From Microbacterium sp. SS28 (GTDB taxonomy: Bacteria; Actinomycetota; Actinomycetes; Actinomycetales; Microbacteriaceae), in assembly GCF_022761035.1 (NCBI RefSeq), contig NZ_JAKWJP010000006.1, forward strand, positions 62,001 through 126,000: 64,000 nucleotides of DNA. Direction: 5' to 3'. The first letter of the stretch is position 1. Every line of letters begins with the position of its first letter. Under the pieces are notes generated by a model, which saw only the letters and a program-made list of their open reading frames with translations, was not told the DNA's origin and ran no database searches. The position numbers were made by a program, and so were the translations under genes. This document shows, piece after piece, positions 24,488-32,106 of the stretch.

Positions 24488-25336
24488 TCAGCGGCGCGGC
24501 ACGGGCACGACGCGGCGCAGCAGTGCGTCGAACGCGACGTCGGGAAGCACCCGGCGGGCCGTCAGCAGGATGTGCGCGGAGGGCGCGACGCGATAGCGCG
24601 TACGCGGACGACCGGGGGATGCCGCGGCCTTGACGATCACGCGCGCGACGTCGCGCGGCTCGCACGCAAGGGCTGACATCGGCTGCTCGGAGGCGGCGAG
24701 CGCCGACGCGACGACGTGCGCGTTGTAGTCGGCCCACACGCCGTCGGCCGCGGGATCGCGTCGCGCGACCGCCGTCTCGGCGAGCGGCGTCTTGACCATG
24801 CCGGGTTCGACGAGCACCACGTCGATGCCGAAGGGCCGCACCTCGAAGCGCAGGGCGTCGGTCACCGCCTCGATCGCGTGCTTCGTCGCGCTGTACGCGG
24901 ACATGCCCGGGAAGGCGAAGCGGCCATTCATCGAGCCCACGTTGACGATGAGCCCCGCGCGCTGTGCGCGCATGCCGGGCAGGACGAGCTGCGACAGCCG
25001 CATGAGGCCGAAGAGGTTCGTCTCGAACATCGCGCGGACGCGGTCGATCGATACCGACTCGAACGCGCCGAGCTCGTTGAAGCCCGCGTTGTTGACGAGC
25101 ACGCCGACCGCGCCCTCCACTGCCGTCACGGCCTCGACGGCCGCCGTGCACGAGGCCTCGTCGGTCACGTCGAGGGCGAGGATGCGGCATCCCTCGTTCT
25201 CGAGATCCGCGATGGCCTCGGGATCGCGCGCCGTCGCATAGACGGTCCAGCCCTGCCGCGCGAAGAGCGTCGCCGTCTCCCGCCCGATGCCGGACGAGCA
25301 GCCCGTGACGAGCACGGCGCGCGAGATCGAGGTCAT
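24488..25336 (-). CDS. short-chain dehydrogenase/reductase
   Basis: 282 residues, classical SDR. VTGCSSGIGRETA is the TGxxxGIG cofactor loop, VNNAGFN the NAG motif, and the catalytic set is Ser in NVGSMNG with YSATK. LVEPGMVKTPL follows as usual. Substrate unknown; the acidic/basic balance after the first strand (ARDPE) suggests NAD(H) or NADP(H) cannot be decided. The stop codon shares the palindrome TGATCA with the convergent acyltransferase stop. Confidence 0.9.
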   Translation of the reverse strand: MTSISRAVLVTGCSSGIGRETATLFARQGWTVYATARDPEAIADLENEGCRILALDVTDEASCTAAVEAVTAVEGAVGVLVNNAGFNELGAFESVSIDRVRAMFETNLFGLMRLSQLVLPGMRAQRAGLIVNVGSMNGRFAFPGMSAYSATKHAIEAVTDALRFEVRPFGIDVVLVEPGMVKTPLAETAVARRDPAADGVWADYNAHVVASALAASEQPMSALACEPRDVARVIVKAAASPGRPRTRYRVAPSAHILLTARRVLPDVAFDALLRRVVPVPRR

Positions 25337-25438
25337 GCTCCATGGGTAGCGCGGCCGGGCGCCCGAGCGCAACGGGTCGTCCGGTAACGCTCGGCAACAT
25401 ACGGCGACGGATGCCGCGACCCGCCTAGCCTCGGGAGC

Positions 25439-26461
25439 ATGAGCGAGCTCAACCTTCCGATCCTCGACCTGTCGCTGCTGGACCAGGGCCCCGAAGCGGC
25501 CGAGCGGTTCCGCGACGAGCTGCGCGCCGCGACGCACGACGTCGGGTTCTTCTACCTGACCGGAACGGGCGTGACCCCCGAGCTCGAGGCGCGTCTGCAC
25601 GGCGCGGCGCGGGACTTCTTCGCACTGCCGGAAGAGGACAAGCTCGCGATCGAGAACGTCAAGAGCCCGCACTTCCGCGGCTACACCCGGATCGGCGGCG
25701 AACGCACGCAGGGCAGAATCGACTGGCGCGAGCAGATCGACATCGGCCCCGAGCGCGAGGCGATCACAGACCCCGCGGCGCCCGACTTCGCCCGGCTGCT
25801 CGGACCCAACCTGTGGCCGGATGCGCAGCCCGAGCTGCGCGAGATCGTGGCCGAGTGGCACGCCGAGCTGTCGATCGTCGCGCGCAGGCTGCTGCGCGCG
25901 TGGGCGCTCGCGCTCGGTGCGGCCGAGTCCTACTTCGACGACCACTTCGGCGAGCCCTCGACGCTCATCAAGATCGTGCGCTACCCCGGCAAGGACGACC
26001 CCGAGCCGCAGCAGGGCGTCGGCGCCCACAAGGACTCCGGCGTCCTGACCCTCCTGTGGGTCGAGCCCGGCAAGGGCGGGCTGCAGGTGCAGCGCGACGG
26101 CGAGTGGGTCGACGCGCCCGCGGTCCCCGGCGCCTTCGTCGTCAACATCGGCGAGCTGCTGGAGTACGCGACGCAGGGGTATCTCATCGCGACGAACCAC
26201 CGCGTGATCTCGCCGCGCTACCCCGACGACCGCATCTCGGTGCCGTTCTTCTTCAACCCCGCGCTCGACACGCAGCTGCCGATCATCGAGCTGCCGGCAG
26301 GGCTCGCGGCGCAGGCGCGGGGCGTGACGCAGGATCCGTCCAACCCCATCCACTCGCTCTACGGCGAGAACGCGCTCAAGTCGCGCCTGCGCGCGCACCC
26401 CGACGTCGCCGAGCGCTGGCACGCCGACCTCGTCGCTGCGCGGGCTGCTGCCGCCGTCTGA
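25439..26461 (+). CDS. 2-oxoglutarate/Fe(II)-dependent dioxygenase, isopenicillin N synthase-like
   Basis: 340 residues. N-terminal DIOX_N domain (LPILDLSLLD...VGFFYLTGTGV) and a jelly-roll core with metal ligands His197 and Asp199 (GAHKDSG), His254 (NHRVI), and the 2OG-binding Arg265-x-Ser267 (RISVPFFF). It hydroxylates or otherwise oxidises an unidentified small molecule. TAGCCT lies 7 nt before ATG 25439, indicating leaderless translation. Convergent with rpsO across a terminator. Confidence 0.9.
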   Translation: MSELNLPILDLSLLDQGPEAAERFRDELRAATHDVGFFYLTGTGVTPELEARLHGAARDFFALPEEDKLAIENVKSPHFRGYTRIGGERTQGRIDWREQIDIGPEREAITDPAAPDFARLLGPNLWPDAQPELREIVAEWHAELSIVARRLLRAWALALGAAESYFDDHFGEPSTLIKIVRYPGKDDPEPQQGVGAHKDSGVLTLLWVEPGKGGLQVQRDGEWVDAPAVPGAFVVNIGELLEYATQGYLIATNHRVISPRYPDDRISVPFFFNPALDTQLPIIELPAGLAAQARGVTQDPSNPIHSLYGENALKSRLRAHPDVAERWHADLVAARAAAAV

Positions 26462-26492
26462 CCCCCGGGGATCGCATGTCCCGGGAACGACG

Positions 26493-26521
26493 AAGGCCGC
26501 CCCACACCGTGGGACGGCCTT
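26493..26521. terminator. bidirectional terminator between the dioxygenase gene and rpsO
   Basis: Inverted repeat AAGGCCG-CCCCAC / GTGGGA-CGGCCTT around a 3-nt loop, placed between converging genes and about 30 nt after both stops. Confidence 0.75.
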
Positions 26522-26550
26522 CTAAGAAGTGCGATGTACGCTGGGTCGCT

Positions 26551-26820
26551 CTAGCGGCGAAGACCCAGGCGCTCGATCAGCGAGCGGTAACGCGCGATGT
26601 CGATGTCCTGGAGGTAGCCGAGCAGACGGCGGCGCTGACCGACCATCAGGAACAGACCACGACGCGAGTGGTGGTCGTGCTTGTGCTCCTTCAGGTGCTC
26701 TGTGAGGTCCTTGATGCGCTGCGTCAGCATCGCGACCTGCACCTCGGGGGATCCGGTGTCACCGGGGTGCGTCGCGTACTCTTCGATGATCGCCTTCTTG
26801 GCGTCAGACTCGAGTGGCAT
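26551..26820 (-). CDS. rpsO: 30S ribosomal protein S15
   Basis: 89 residues, the standard S15 length. GDTGSPEVQVAMLTQRI, HKHDHHSRRGLFLMVGQRRRLLGYL and the final YRSLIERLGLRR are diagnostic. It binds 16S rRNA in the platform of the small subunit. In many bacteria rpsO precedes pnp; here the two lie 18 kb apart but their upstream regions share a 22/23-nt element. GGGGAT precedes ATG 26820 weakly. Confidence 0.98.
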   Translation of the reverse strand: MPLESDAKKAIIEEYATHPGDTGSPEVQVAMLTQRIKDLTEHLKEHKHDHHSRRGLFLMVGQRRRLLGYLQDIDIARYRSLIERLGLRR

Positions 26821-26899
26821 AGATGGGATCCCCTTCCTCGTCGTTGCGCGGCGCCCGACGCCTGATGCGTGGGCTCTCTTTATCCGCGGCCGTTCAAAC

Positions 26900-26921
26900 G
26901 GCAACCTCAAGAGTCTATCAG
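26900..26921 (-). promoter_or_regulatory. rpsO upstream element with CTCTTGAGG core
   Basis: Minus-strand block almost identical to that at 8803-8781 before pnp. TTGAGG may be a -35 hexamer; GGATAAAG about 20 nt downstream is the best -10 candidate. Roughly 80 nt separate it from the rpsO start. Confidence 0.45.
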
Positions 26922-26974
26922 CGCATCGGCCCCCGGCGCGAACCGGGCGCCTGAGCGGCGGGTAGCCTCGAAGG

Positions 26975-26998
26975 ATGCGCCTCGGGGATCCCTCATGA
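26975..26998 (+). CDS. putative leaderless 7-codon leader peptide
   Basis: ATG 26975 lies exactly 6 nt after TAGCCT (26963-26968), the leaderless spacing seen at neighbouring genes, but encodes only MRLGDPS. Its TGA overlaps the ATG of the MFS gene as ATGA, so the leader would be translated first and pass ribosomes on. Inferred from arrangement. Confidence 0.42.
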   Translation: MRLGDPS

Positions 26999-28326
26999 CC
27001 GACGAGAAGCAGCGCAGGATCCCCCGGCTCCGCCGCGACCACTTCATCGATCTCACGCCCTTCCGGGTGAGCCCCGCGTTCACGCGGATGTGGATCGGCT
27101 CGACGCTCGCGGGCCTCGGCGGCCAGCTCACGATCGTCGCCGTCATGCTGCACCTGTACGACCTGACCGGCTCCACCTTCGCGGTCTCGATGATCGCGGT
27201 CGCCGGCCTCCTGCCGATGATCGTGGCCGGCCTGTACGGCGGGATGCTGGCCGACGCCTTCGACCGGCGCCGCGTCGCGCTCATCGCGGCGACCGTCACG
27301 TTCGCCTCGACCCTGCTGCTCGCGGCGCTCGCCTGGATGGGGGGCGAGACGGTGTGGTGGCTCTACGCCCTCAGCATCGTGAACTCGGCCGCCAACTCGA
27401 TCGTCTTCGCGGCGAAGCAGTCGATCGTCCCCCGGCTGCTCCCCCGCGAGCTGCTGCCCGCCGCGTCGGCGCTCGGCGGCATCACCGTCGGCGTCATGGT
27501 CATGATCGGACCCGCGCTCGCGGGCGTCCTCGTGGCGCTCACGGGCTACGCCTGGACGTACACCCTCGACGTCGTGCTCATGACCTCGCTGTTCCTCGGG
27601 CTGTGGACGCTCCCGTCCATCCGGCCCGAGGGCGAGATCGTGCGCCCCGGTCTCGAGTCGCTGCGCGACGGATGGCGCTTCCTGCGACGCGCGTCGAACA
27701 TCTCGCTGCAGTTCGGTCTCGACATCATCGCGATGACCTTCGGACAGCCGCTCGCCCTCTTCCCCGCGATCGGCGCCGTGCTCCTCGGCGGCGGGCCGAT
27801 CACGACGGGCCTGCTCACGGCCTCGGTCGCGGCGGGCGCGTTCCTGTCGAGCCTCTTCTCGGGGCCCGTGGGACGCGTCCGGCGGCAGGGCGTCGGCATC
27901 GAGCGCGCGATCCAGGTCTACGGGGTCGCCGTCGCGGCGTTCGGAGTGGTCCTCCTCGTCGCGGCGCTCGGCGGGTTCGCGCCGGGCGTGGTCGACGAGC
28001 ACACGCCGAACGTCGTCCTCATCGCGGCCGCGGCCCTCTTCCTGGCAGTCTCGGGCGCCGCCGACAACGTGAGCTCGATCTTCCGCAACACGATGGTGCA
28101 GGCGGCGGTGCCCGACAGCATCCGGGGACGCCTCCAGGGCATCTTCATCGTCGTCGTCACGGGCGGCCCGCGCCTCGGCGCGCTCTACGCCGGCACCCTC
28201 GCGACGCTCACGACGCTGTGGTTCCCGCCCCTCCTCGGAGGCTTCATCATCATCGGGCTCGTGACGCTGCTCGTCCGTCTGAGCCCCCGCTTCCGCGCCT
28301 ACGACGCCGAGTCGCCGCAGCCATGA
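26995..28326 (+). CDS. major facilitator superfamily transporter
   Basis: 443 residues, about 12 transmembrane helices, of the enterobactin-exporter-like/MFS_3 type. The loop 2-3 motif is seen as GGMLADAFDRRRVALI, and a second cytoplasmic basic loop occurs at GPVGRVRRQGVGIERA. Likely exports a small molecule, drug or siderophore; substrate unknown. The ATG overlaps the stop of a 7-codon leader peptide; no ribosome site of its own is visible. Convergent with yceI. Confidence 0.88.
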   Translation: MTDEKQRRIPRLRRDHFIDLTPFRVSPAFTRMWIGSTLAGLGGQLTIVAVMLHLYDLTGSTFAVSMIAVAGLLPMIVAGLYGGMLADAFDRRRVALIAATVTFASTLLLAALAWMGGETVWWLYALSIVNSAANSIVFAAKQSIVPRLLPRELLPAASALGGITVGVMVMIGPALAGVLVALTGYAWTYTLDVVLMTSLFLGLWTLPSIRPEGEIVRPGLESLRDGWRFLRRASNISLQFGLDIIAMTFGQPLALFPAIGAVLLGGGPITTGLLTASVAAGAFLSSLFSGPVGRVRRQGVGIERAIQVYGVAVAAFGVVLLVAALGGFAPGVVDEHTPNVVLIAAAALFLAVSGAADNVSSIFRNTMVQAAVPDSIRGRLQGIFIVVVTGGPRLGALYAGTLATLTTLWFPPLLGGFIIIGLVTLLVRLSPRFRAYDAESPQP

Positions 28327-28328
28327 GA

Positions 28329-28360
28329 AGAGCGGATGCCCCGACCGAGGCATCCGCTCT
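28329..28360. terminator. bidirectional terminator between MFS gene and yceI
   Basis: Perfect 12-bp stem AGAGCGGATGCC / GGCATCCGCTCT with an 8-nt loop; three bases after the MFS stop and 13 before the yceI stop. Confidence 0.8.
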
Positions 28361-28373
28361 CTCGAAGCTGTCG

Positions 28374-28940
28374 TCAGGCCTGCTCGAGGGCACCCTGCAG
28401 GTCGAGCGTGATGGTGACGTCCTTGCCGACCAGGACTCCGCCGGTCTCGAGCGCGGCGTTCCACGTGAGGCCGAAGTCCTCGCGGTTGATGACGGTCTTG
28501 GCCGTCGCACCCGCCTTGTAGTTGCCCCACGGGTCGGCGCCGAAGCCACCGAAGTCGAACTCGAAGGTCACGGGCTTCGTGATGCCGCGGATCGAGAGGT
28601 CGCCGTCGACGAGGAAGTCGCCGTCCTCGACGCGAACACCGGTCGACACGAAGTCGATCGAGGGGTGGTTGTCGACGTCGAAGAAGTCCGCCGAGCGCAG
28701 GTGCGTGTCGCGACCCTCGTCCTTGGTGTTGAGCGACGTCGCATCCACGTGCGCCTCGACCTTGGCCTCGAGCGGGTTCTCGGGAGCGATGAGGGTGGCG
28801 CTCTTCATCGCGAAGTGGCCGCGCACCTTCGAGATCATCATGTGGCGCACGCTGAAGCCGACCTCGCTGTGCGACGGGTCGAGCACCCAGGTGCCTGCGC
28901 GGTAGCCCGGAACGTCGATCGTGGGAGTGGTGTCGGTCAT
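28374..28940 (-). CDS. YceI family lipid-binding protein
   Basis: 188 residues. WVLDPSHSEVGFSVRHMMISKVRGHF and HPSIDFVSTGV with DLSIRGITKPVTFEFDF are YceI hallmarks; the fold is a lipocalin-like barrel binding polyisoprenoids. No signal peptide is present here, as in many actinobacterial members, so a cytoplasmic isoprenoid-binding role is inferred. ATG 28940 follows GAAGGACAG. Confidence 0.92.
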   Translation of the reverse strand: MTDTTPTIDVPGYRAGTWVLDPSHSEVGFSVRHMMISKVRGHFAMKSATLIAPENPLEAKVEAHVDATSLNTKDEGRDTHLRSADFFDVDNHPSIDFVSTGVRVEDGDFLVDGDLSIRGITKPVTFEFDFGGFGADPWGNYKAGATAKTVINREDFGLTWNAALETGGVLVGKDVTITLDLQGALEQA

Positions 28941-29131
28941 GTCTGTCCTTCGTCGATGGGGCCGGTGGGAGTGCCGGCGGCTTACGTGTGTCAACGTCGG
29001 GCGGCGCGCGATCTATTCCACTGAATAGAAAATTTCTTTGCGGATGACGCAGACGGCCACACATCGGCGGATTTCGGACGTCGCATCCACCCTCGGGTCG
29101 CAGCGTGCGCAGCGCGGTCTAGAGTCGCGGG

Positions 29132-30088
29132 GTGACCTCGACCACTCCCACCCCGACGACATCGCCCTCCACCGCGGCGAGCGTCTCGGTCGCGGTCGGG
29201 TTCGTGCTGACGGGGATCATCTGGGGATCCAGCTTCCTCTTCATCAAGGTCGCCCTCGGAGGCCTCTCCCCCGCCCAGGTCGCGTGGTCGCGGCTCGTGC
29301 TCGGCGCGCTCGCACTCGGGCTGTTCGTCGTGATCCGCCGGGAGGCGCTCCCTCGCCGGCTCCGGGTGTGGGGCCACATGACAGTCCTCGCTGTCTCGTT
29401 CTGCGTCGTGCCGTTCCTGCTGTTCGCGTGGGCGCAGCAGCACGTGACCTCGGGGCTCGCGAGCATCTACAACGCCACGACGCCGATCATGACGGCCGTC
29501 ATGGCCGGGGTGCTCTTCCGCGTCGAGAAGCTCAAGGCCGCGCAGATCGCGGGCATCGTGCTCGGCATCCTGGGCGTCGTCGTCATCATCGCCCCGTGGC
29601 AGGGCCTGGATCTCTCGCAGAGCCTCGTCGCGCAGTTCGCGATCCTCGGCGCGACCGCGTGCTACGGCTTCAGCCTCGCGTACATGCGCAGGTTCGTGTC
29701 CGACACGGGGATGAGCGCCCTCATGTTCTCATTCCTCAACATCGGGATCGCCGCCGCCATCATGGTGCTGCTGACCCCCGTGCTCGTGCTCACGCCGGTG
29801 ACGCTCGACCCGTGGATCGTCGTGAGCGTCGTGCTCCTCGGATGCCTCGGCACGGGTGTCGCCTACATCTGGAACCAGAACACGGTGCGCGCGTGGGGGC
29901 CGACCCGCGCCTCGACCGTCACGTACATCACGCCGCTCGTGGGCGTCGCGCTGGGAGCGGCCGTCCTCGGCGAGCGCCTCAGCTGGAACGAGCCGGTCGG
30001 AGCGCTCGTCGTGTTCCTCGGCATCCTGCTCGCACAGGACCGACTCCGGTTCGGCCGGCGATCCGAGACGGTGTCGGTCTCGGGTTGA
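29132..30088 (+). CDS. EamA/DMT family transporter
   Basis: 318 residues with ten hydrophobic helices in two EamA halves: IIWGSSFLFIKVALGGLSP opens the first, GATACYGFSLAYMRRFV the second, and TPLVGVALGAAVLGERLSW is the typical C-terminal motif. Likely exports a metabolite or amino acid. GTG 29132 lies 6 nt after TAGAGT, so the message is probably leaderless. Confidence 0.88.
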   Translation: MTSTTPTPTTSPSTAASVSVAVGFVLTGIIWGSSFLFIKVALGGLSPAQVAWSRLVLGALALGLFVVIRREALPRRLRVWGHMTVLAVSFCVVPFLLFAWAQQHVTSGLASIYNATTPIMTAVMAGVLFRVEKLKAAQIAGIVLGILGVVVIIAPWQGLDLSQSLVAQFAILGATACYGFSLAYMRRFVSDTGMSALMFSFLNIGIAAAIMVLLTPVLVLTPVTLDPWIVVSVVLLGCLGTGVAYIWNQNTVRAWGPTRASTVTYITPLVGVALGAAVLGERLSWNEPVGALVVFLGILLAQDRLRFGRRSETVSVSG

Positions 30089-30107
30089 GTCGCCGCCCGC
30101 AAGACGA

Positions 30108-30197
30108 AGGGGGACGGATGCTCCCCACGCCCACTCCACGCATCGCTACGCGCTGCGCGGAGCCTCGGGGCGCGTGGGCCCGAGCATCCGTCCCCCT
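30108..30197. terminator. long nested inverted repeat between EamA and FKBP genes
   Basis: Outer arms of 16 bp pair perfectly (30108-30123 with 30182-30197; core GGGACGGATGCTC). Inside, CCCACGC (30124-30130) pairs with GCGTGGG (30172-30178). The genes converge here, so a bidirectional terminator is likely, though the roughly 58-nt insert is much larger than the loops of other terminators in the window. Confidence 0.65.
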
Positions 30198-30212
30198 CCT
30201 CCGTGCGTGGGG

Positions 30213-30581
30213 TCAGCCGACCTTGATGAGGTCGATGACGAAGATCAGGGTCTTGCCGCCGAGGAAGTGGCCGCCCGCGGGGCCGTAGGCGAGGTGCGGC
30301 GGGATGACGAGCTCGCGGCGTCCGCCGACCTTCATGCCGGGGATGCCGTCCTGCCAGCCCTGGATGAGGCCGCGGAGGGGGAACTGGATGCTCTCGCCGC
30401 GGTTCCAGGACGAGTCGAACTCCTCGCCCGACTCGTACTCGACACCGGCGTAGTGGACGGTCACGGTGTCGCCGGCCTTCGCCTCGGCGCCGTCTCCGAC
30501 GATCAGGTCGCGGATGACGAGGTCCTCGGGCGCGGGGCCGGTGGGAGCGTCGATCTCGGGCTTGGTGCGGTCATCAGTCAT
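30213..30581 (-). CDS. FKBP-type peptidyl-prolyl cis-trans isomerase
   Basis: 122 residues, one FKBP domain with no signal peptide or lipobox, so cytoplasmic. DTVTVHYAGVEYESGEEFDSSWNRGE, FPLRGLIQGWQDGIPGMKVGGRRELVIPP and LAYGPAG give the FK506-pocket aromatics and the terminal LIFVIDLIKV strand. Catalyses proline isomerisation in protein folding. ATG 30581 sits 6 nt after TTGGAT; an upstream in-frame start (30629) would add residues outside the fold. Confidence 0.93.
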   Translation of the reverse strand: MTDDRTKPEIDAPTGPAPEDLVIRDLIVGDGAEAKAGDTVTVHYAGVEYESGEEFDSSWNRGESIQFPLRGLIQGWQDGIPGMKVGGRRELVIPPHLAYGPAGGHFLGGKTLIFVIDLIKVG

Positions 30582-30672
30582 GCATCCATCCAACCCGACG
30601 AGGTGGAGAGATTCAAACGGAGCGATCATGAGGATCTCGTGACGGACCGTATTGGGCCTTGACGGCGTGACG

Positions 30673-30816
30673 CGATCTTGACACGCTGGGTTGCAAGAGA
30701 CCAGCTCAGCGCTCGGGAGTTACGCAGGCATCGCCGCGGCACCGAGCGCTGAGTTTTTGACGCGACGCGGATCAATGCGAGCGCAGCCCGCGTTGATGCG
30801 CGTCGGGTCAAGATCG
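30673..30816. repeat. 144-bp intergenic element with terminal and internal inverted repeats
   Basis: Ends are a perfect 10-bp inverted repeat CGATCTTGAC / GTCAAGATCG. Inside lie two hairpins: CTCAGCGCTCGG (30705-30716) with CCGAGCGCTGAG (30742-30753) followed by TTTTT, and a 23-bp arm pair with three mismatches (30757-30779 with 30789-30811). A perfect TTGACA (30678-30683) lies in the left end. No gene uses the T-tract hairpin on the plus strand, so a small RNA or MITE-like element is possible. Remaining bases 30582-30672 show nothing recognisable. Confidence 0.55.
30705..30758 (+). terminator. intrinsic terminator with T-run, no upstream gene
   Basis: 12-bp perfect stem, 25-nt loop and five Ts on the plus strand. 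T-runs are otherwise absent from terminators in this window. The nearest plus-strand gene upstream ends at 30088, so it may end a short non-coding transcript. Confidence 0.5.
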
Positions 30817-30839
30817 AGTAGCCCCGCCGAAGGCGGCGC

Positions 30840-32066
30840 CTACAGCGAGAGGAGGGCCTGCCGCGCCGCCGCCGTCTTCGCGAGCAGCTCGCGCTCCTCC
30901 TCCGACGCCTGCGGGTCGCGCCCCGTGACGGCGCGCTGACGGGCCATCGCGAGGGCCGTGGCATCCGTGATGAAGCTCTTCATGATCGGGGTGCGATCGC
31001 CCTGCAGCGTCTTCGCCCAGCGCAGGCCCGCCTTGCGGCCCGCGGGGGTCGCGAGCATGTCGACCTCCTGCGGCGTGAACCAGCCCGCCGTCGCGTACTC
31101 CCCGAGGCGCACGCGCGTGAGCCGGGATTCCTCGCGGCGCAGGGCGAGCACTCCGATGATGAAGAGCACGAACAGCGGCACCTGCAGCATGAGGTACACC
31201 GAGAAGAAGTCGGTGAACACGGCGGAGCCGTTCCAGAACGCGTGCAGCAGGATCGCGCCCGACAGGCCCAGCAGCCACGGTCCGATCGCCTGTCCCGTCG
31301 TCGCGCCCCGCCGCGCCGCGAGGCCGAGCGCGAAGCCCGTCACGCTCGTGAACATGACGTGCGCGAAGGGCGACATGATGCCGCGGACGAAGAACGTCAC
31401 CGAGGCCTGACCCGCGCCGCCCTCGATCCAGCTGATCGCGAAGTACTGGATGTTCTCGGTGAAAGCGAACCCCGCTCCGATGAGCGCGCCGTAGACGATG
31501 CCGTCGACGGGTCCGTCGAACGCACGCTTGGCCGTCGCGAAGATGATGAGGACGCCGAGGCCCTTCGCGAACTCCTCGACGATCGGCGCCTGCACGACGG
31601 TGCTGAACACTTCGGCCGCATACGTGTCGGGGCTGCCGAGCACGACCGAGAGCAGGAGGTCGACGAGGAGCGCTATCGCGACCGACGCGATCGCGCCCCA
31701 CGCGATCGCGAAGATCACGAGTCCGCGCGGCTCGGGCTCCCAGCGGTCGACGATGCGGATCGCGACGAGCACGCCGGCGAGCGGGATGAGCGCGAGGACC
31801 GCGCCGAGCGCCGACGCCCCCGTGCCGATGAACGTCAGGAAGTAGCCCACGAGGGCGATGAGCAGCAGGACGAGGATGCCGATGATCCACACAGGTGCGC
31901 TGCGACCCGACCGCTTGGTCGCTGGTGCCGGAACGCGTGCCGGCGAGAAGGCGGGCGTCGTGATGGGAGCCGGCGGCGTGAGGCTCGGCTGGGCGAGCGG
32001 CGACGGGAACCCGCCCGCACCGGCGCCGGAGTTCTGGTCGTATTGGTCGGGCCCCGGGGCAGTCAT
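30840..32066 (-). CDS. PrsW family intramembrane metalloprotease
   Basis: 408 residues. A Pro-rich cytoplasmic tail (first about 55 residues) precedes eight or nine membrane helices. The family motifs are complete: VVQAPIVEEFAKGLG with EE, GFAFTENIQYF with E-N, HVMFTSVTGFALG and LLHAFWNGSA with the metal-binding histidines. PrsW in Bacillus cleaves anti-sigma factor RsiW; the target here is unknown. ATG 32066 follows TAGGCT by 6 nt (leaderless). A GC-rich hairpin (30821-30840) lies at the 3' end. Confidence 0.9.
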   Translation of the reverse strand: MTAPGPDQYDQNSGAGAGGFPSPLAQPSLTPPAPITTPAFSPARVPAPATKRSGRSAPVWIIGILVLLLIALVGYFLTFIGTGASALGAVLALIPLAGVLVAIRIVDRWEPEPRGLVIFAIAWGAIASVAIALLVDLLLSVVLGSPDTYAAEVFSTVVQAPIVEEFAKGLGVLIIFATAKRAFDGPVDGIVYGALIGAGFAFTENIQYFAISWIEGGAGQASVTFFVRGIMSPFAHVMFTSVTGFALGLAARRGATTGQAIGPWLLGLSGAILLHAFWNGSAVFTDFFSVYLMLQVPLFVLFIIGVLALRREESRLTRVRLGEYATAGWFTPQEVDMLATPAGRKAGLRWAKTLQGDRTPIMKSFITDATALAMARQRAVTGRDPQASEEERELLAKTAAARQALLSL

Positions 32067-32106
32067 GCACACAGCCTAGAGATCGGCACCCCTGTAGCGT
32101 GGAGGA
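32067..32106. promoter_or_regulatory. divergent leaderless promoters of prsW-like and FAH genes
   Basis: TAGGCT on the minus strand (32078-32073) is 6 nt before ATG 32066; TAGCGT on the plus strand (32095-32100) is 6 nt before ATG 32107. The whole intergenic gap is 40 bp. Confidence 0.6.

Noticed and set aside
30691..30939. 82-residue plus-strand open frame within the 30.7-kb element
   Set aside because: Reads through the T-tract terminator and into the antisense of the PrsW gene; composition is random-like.
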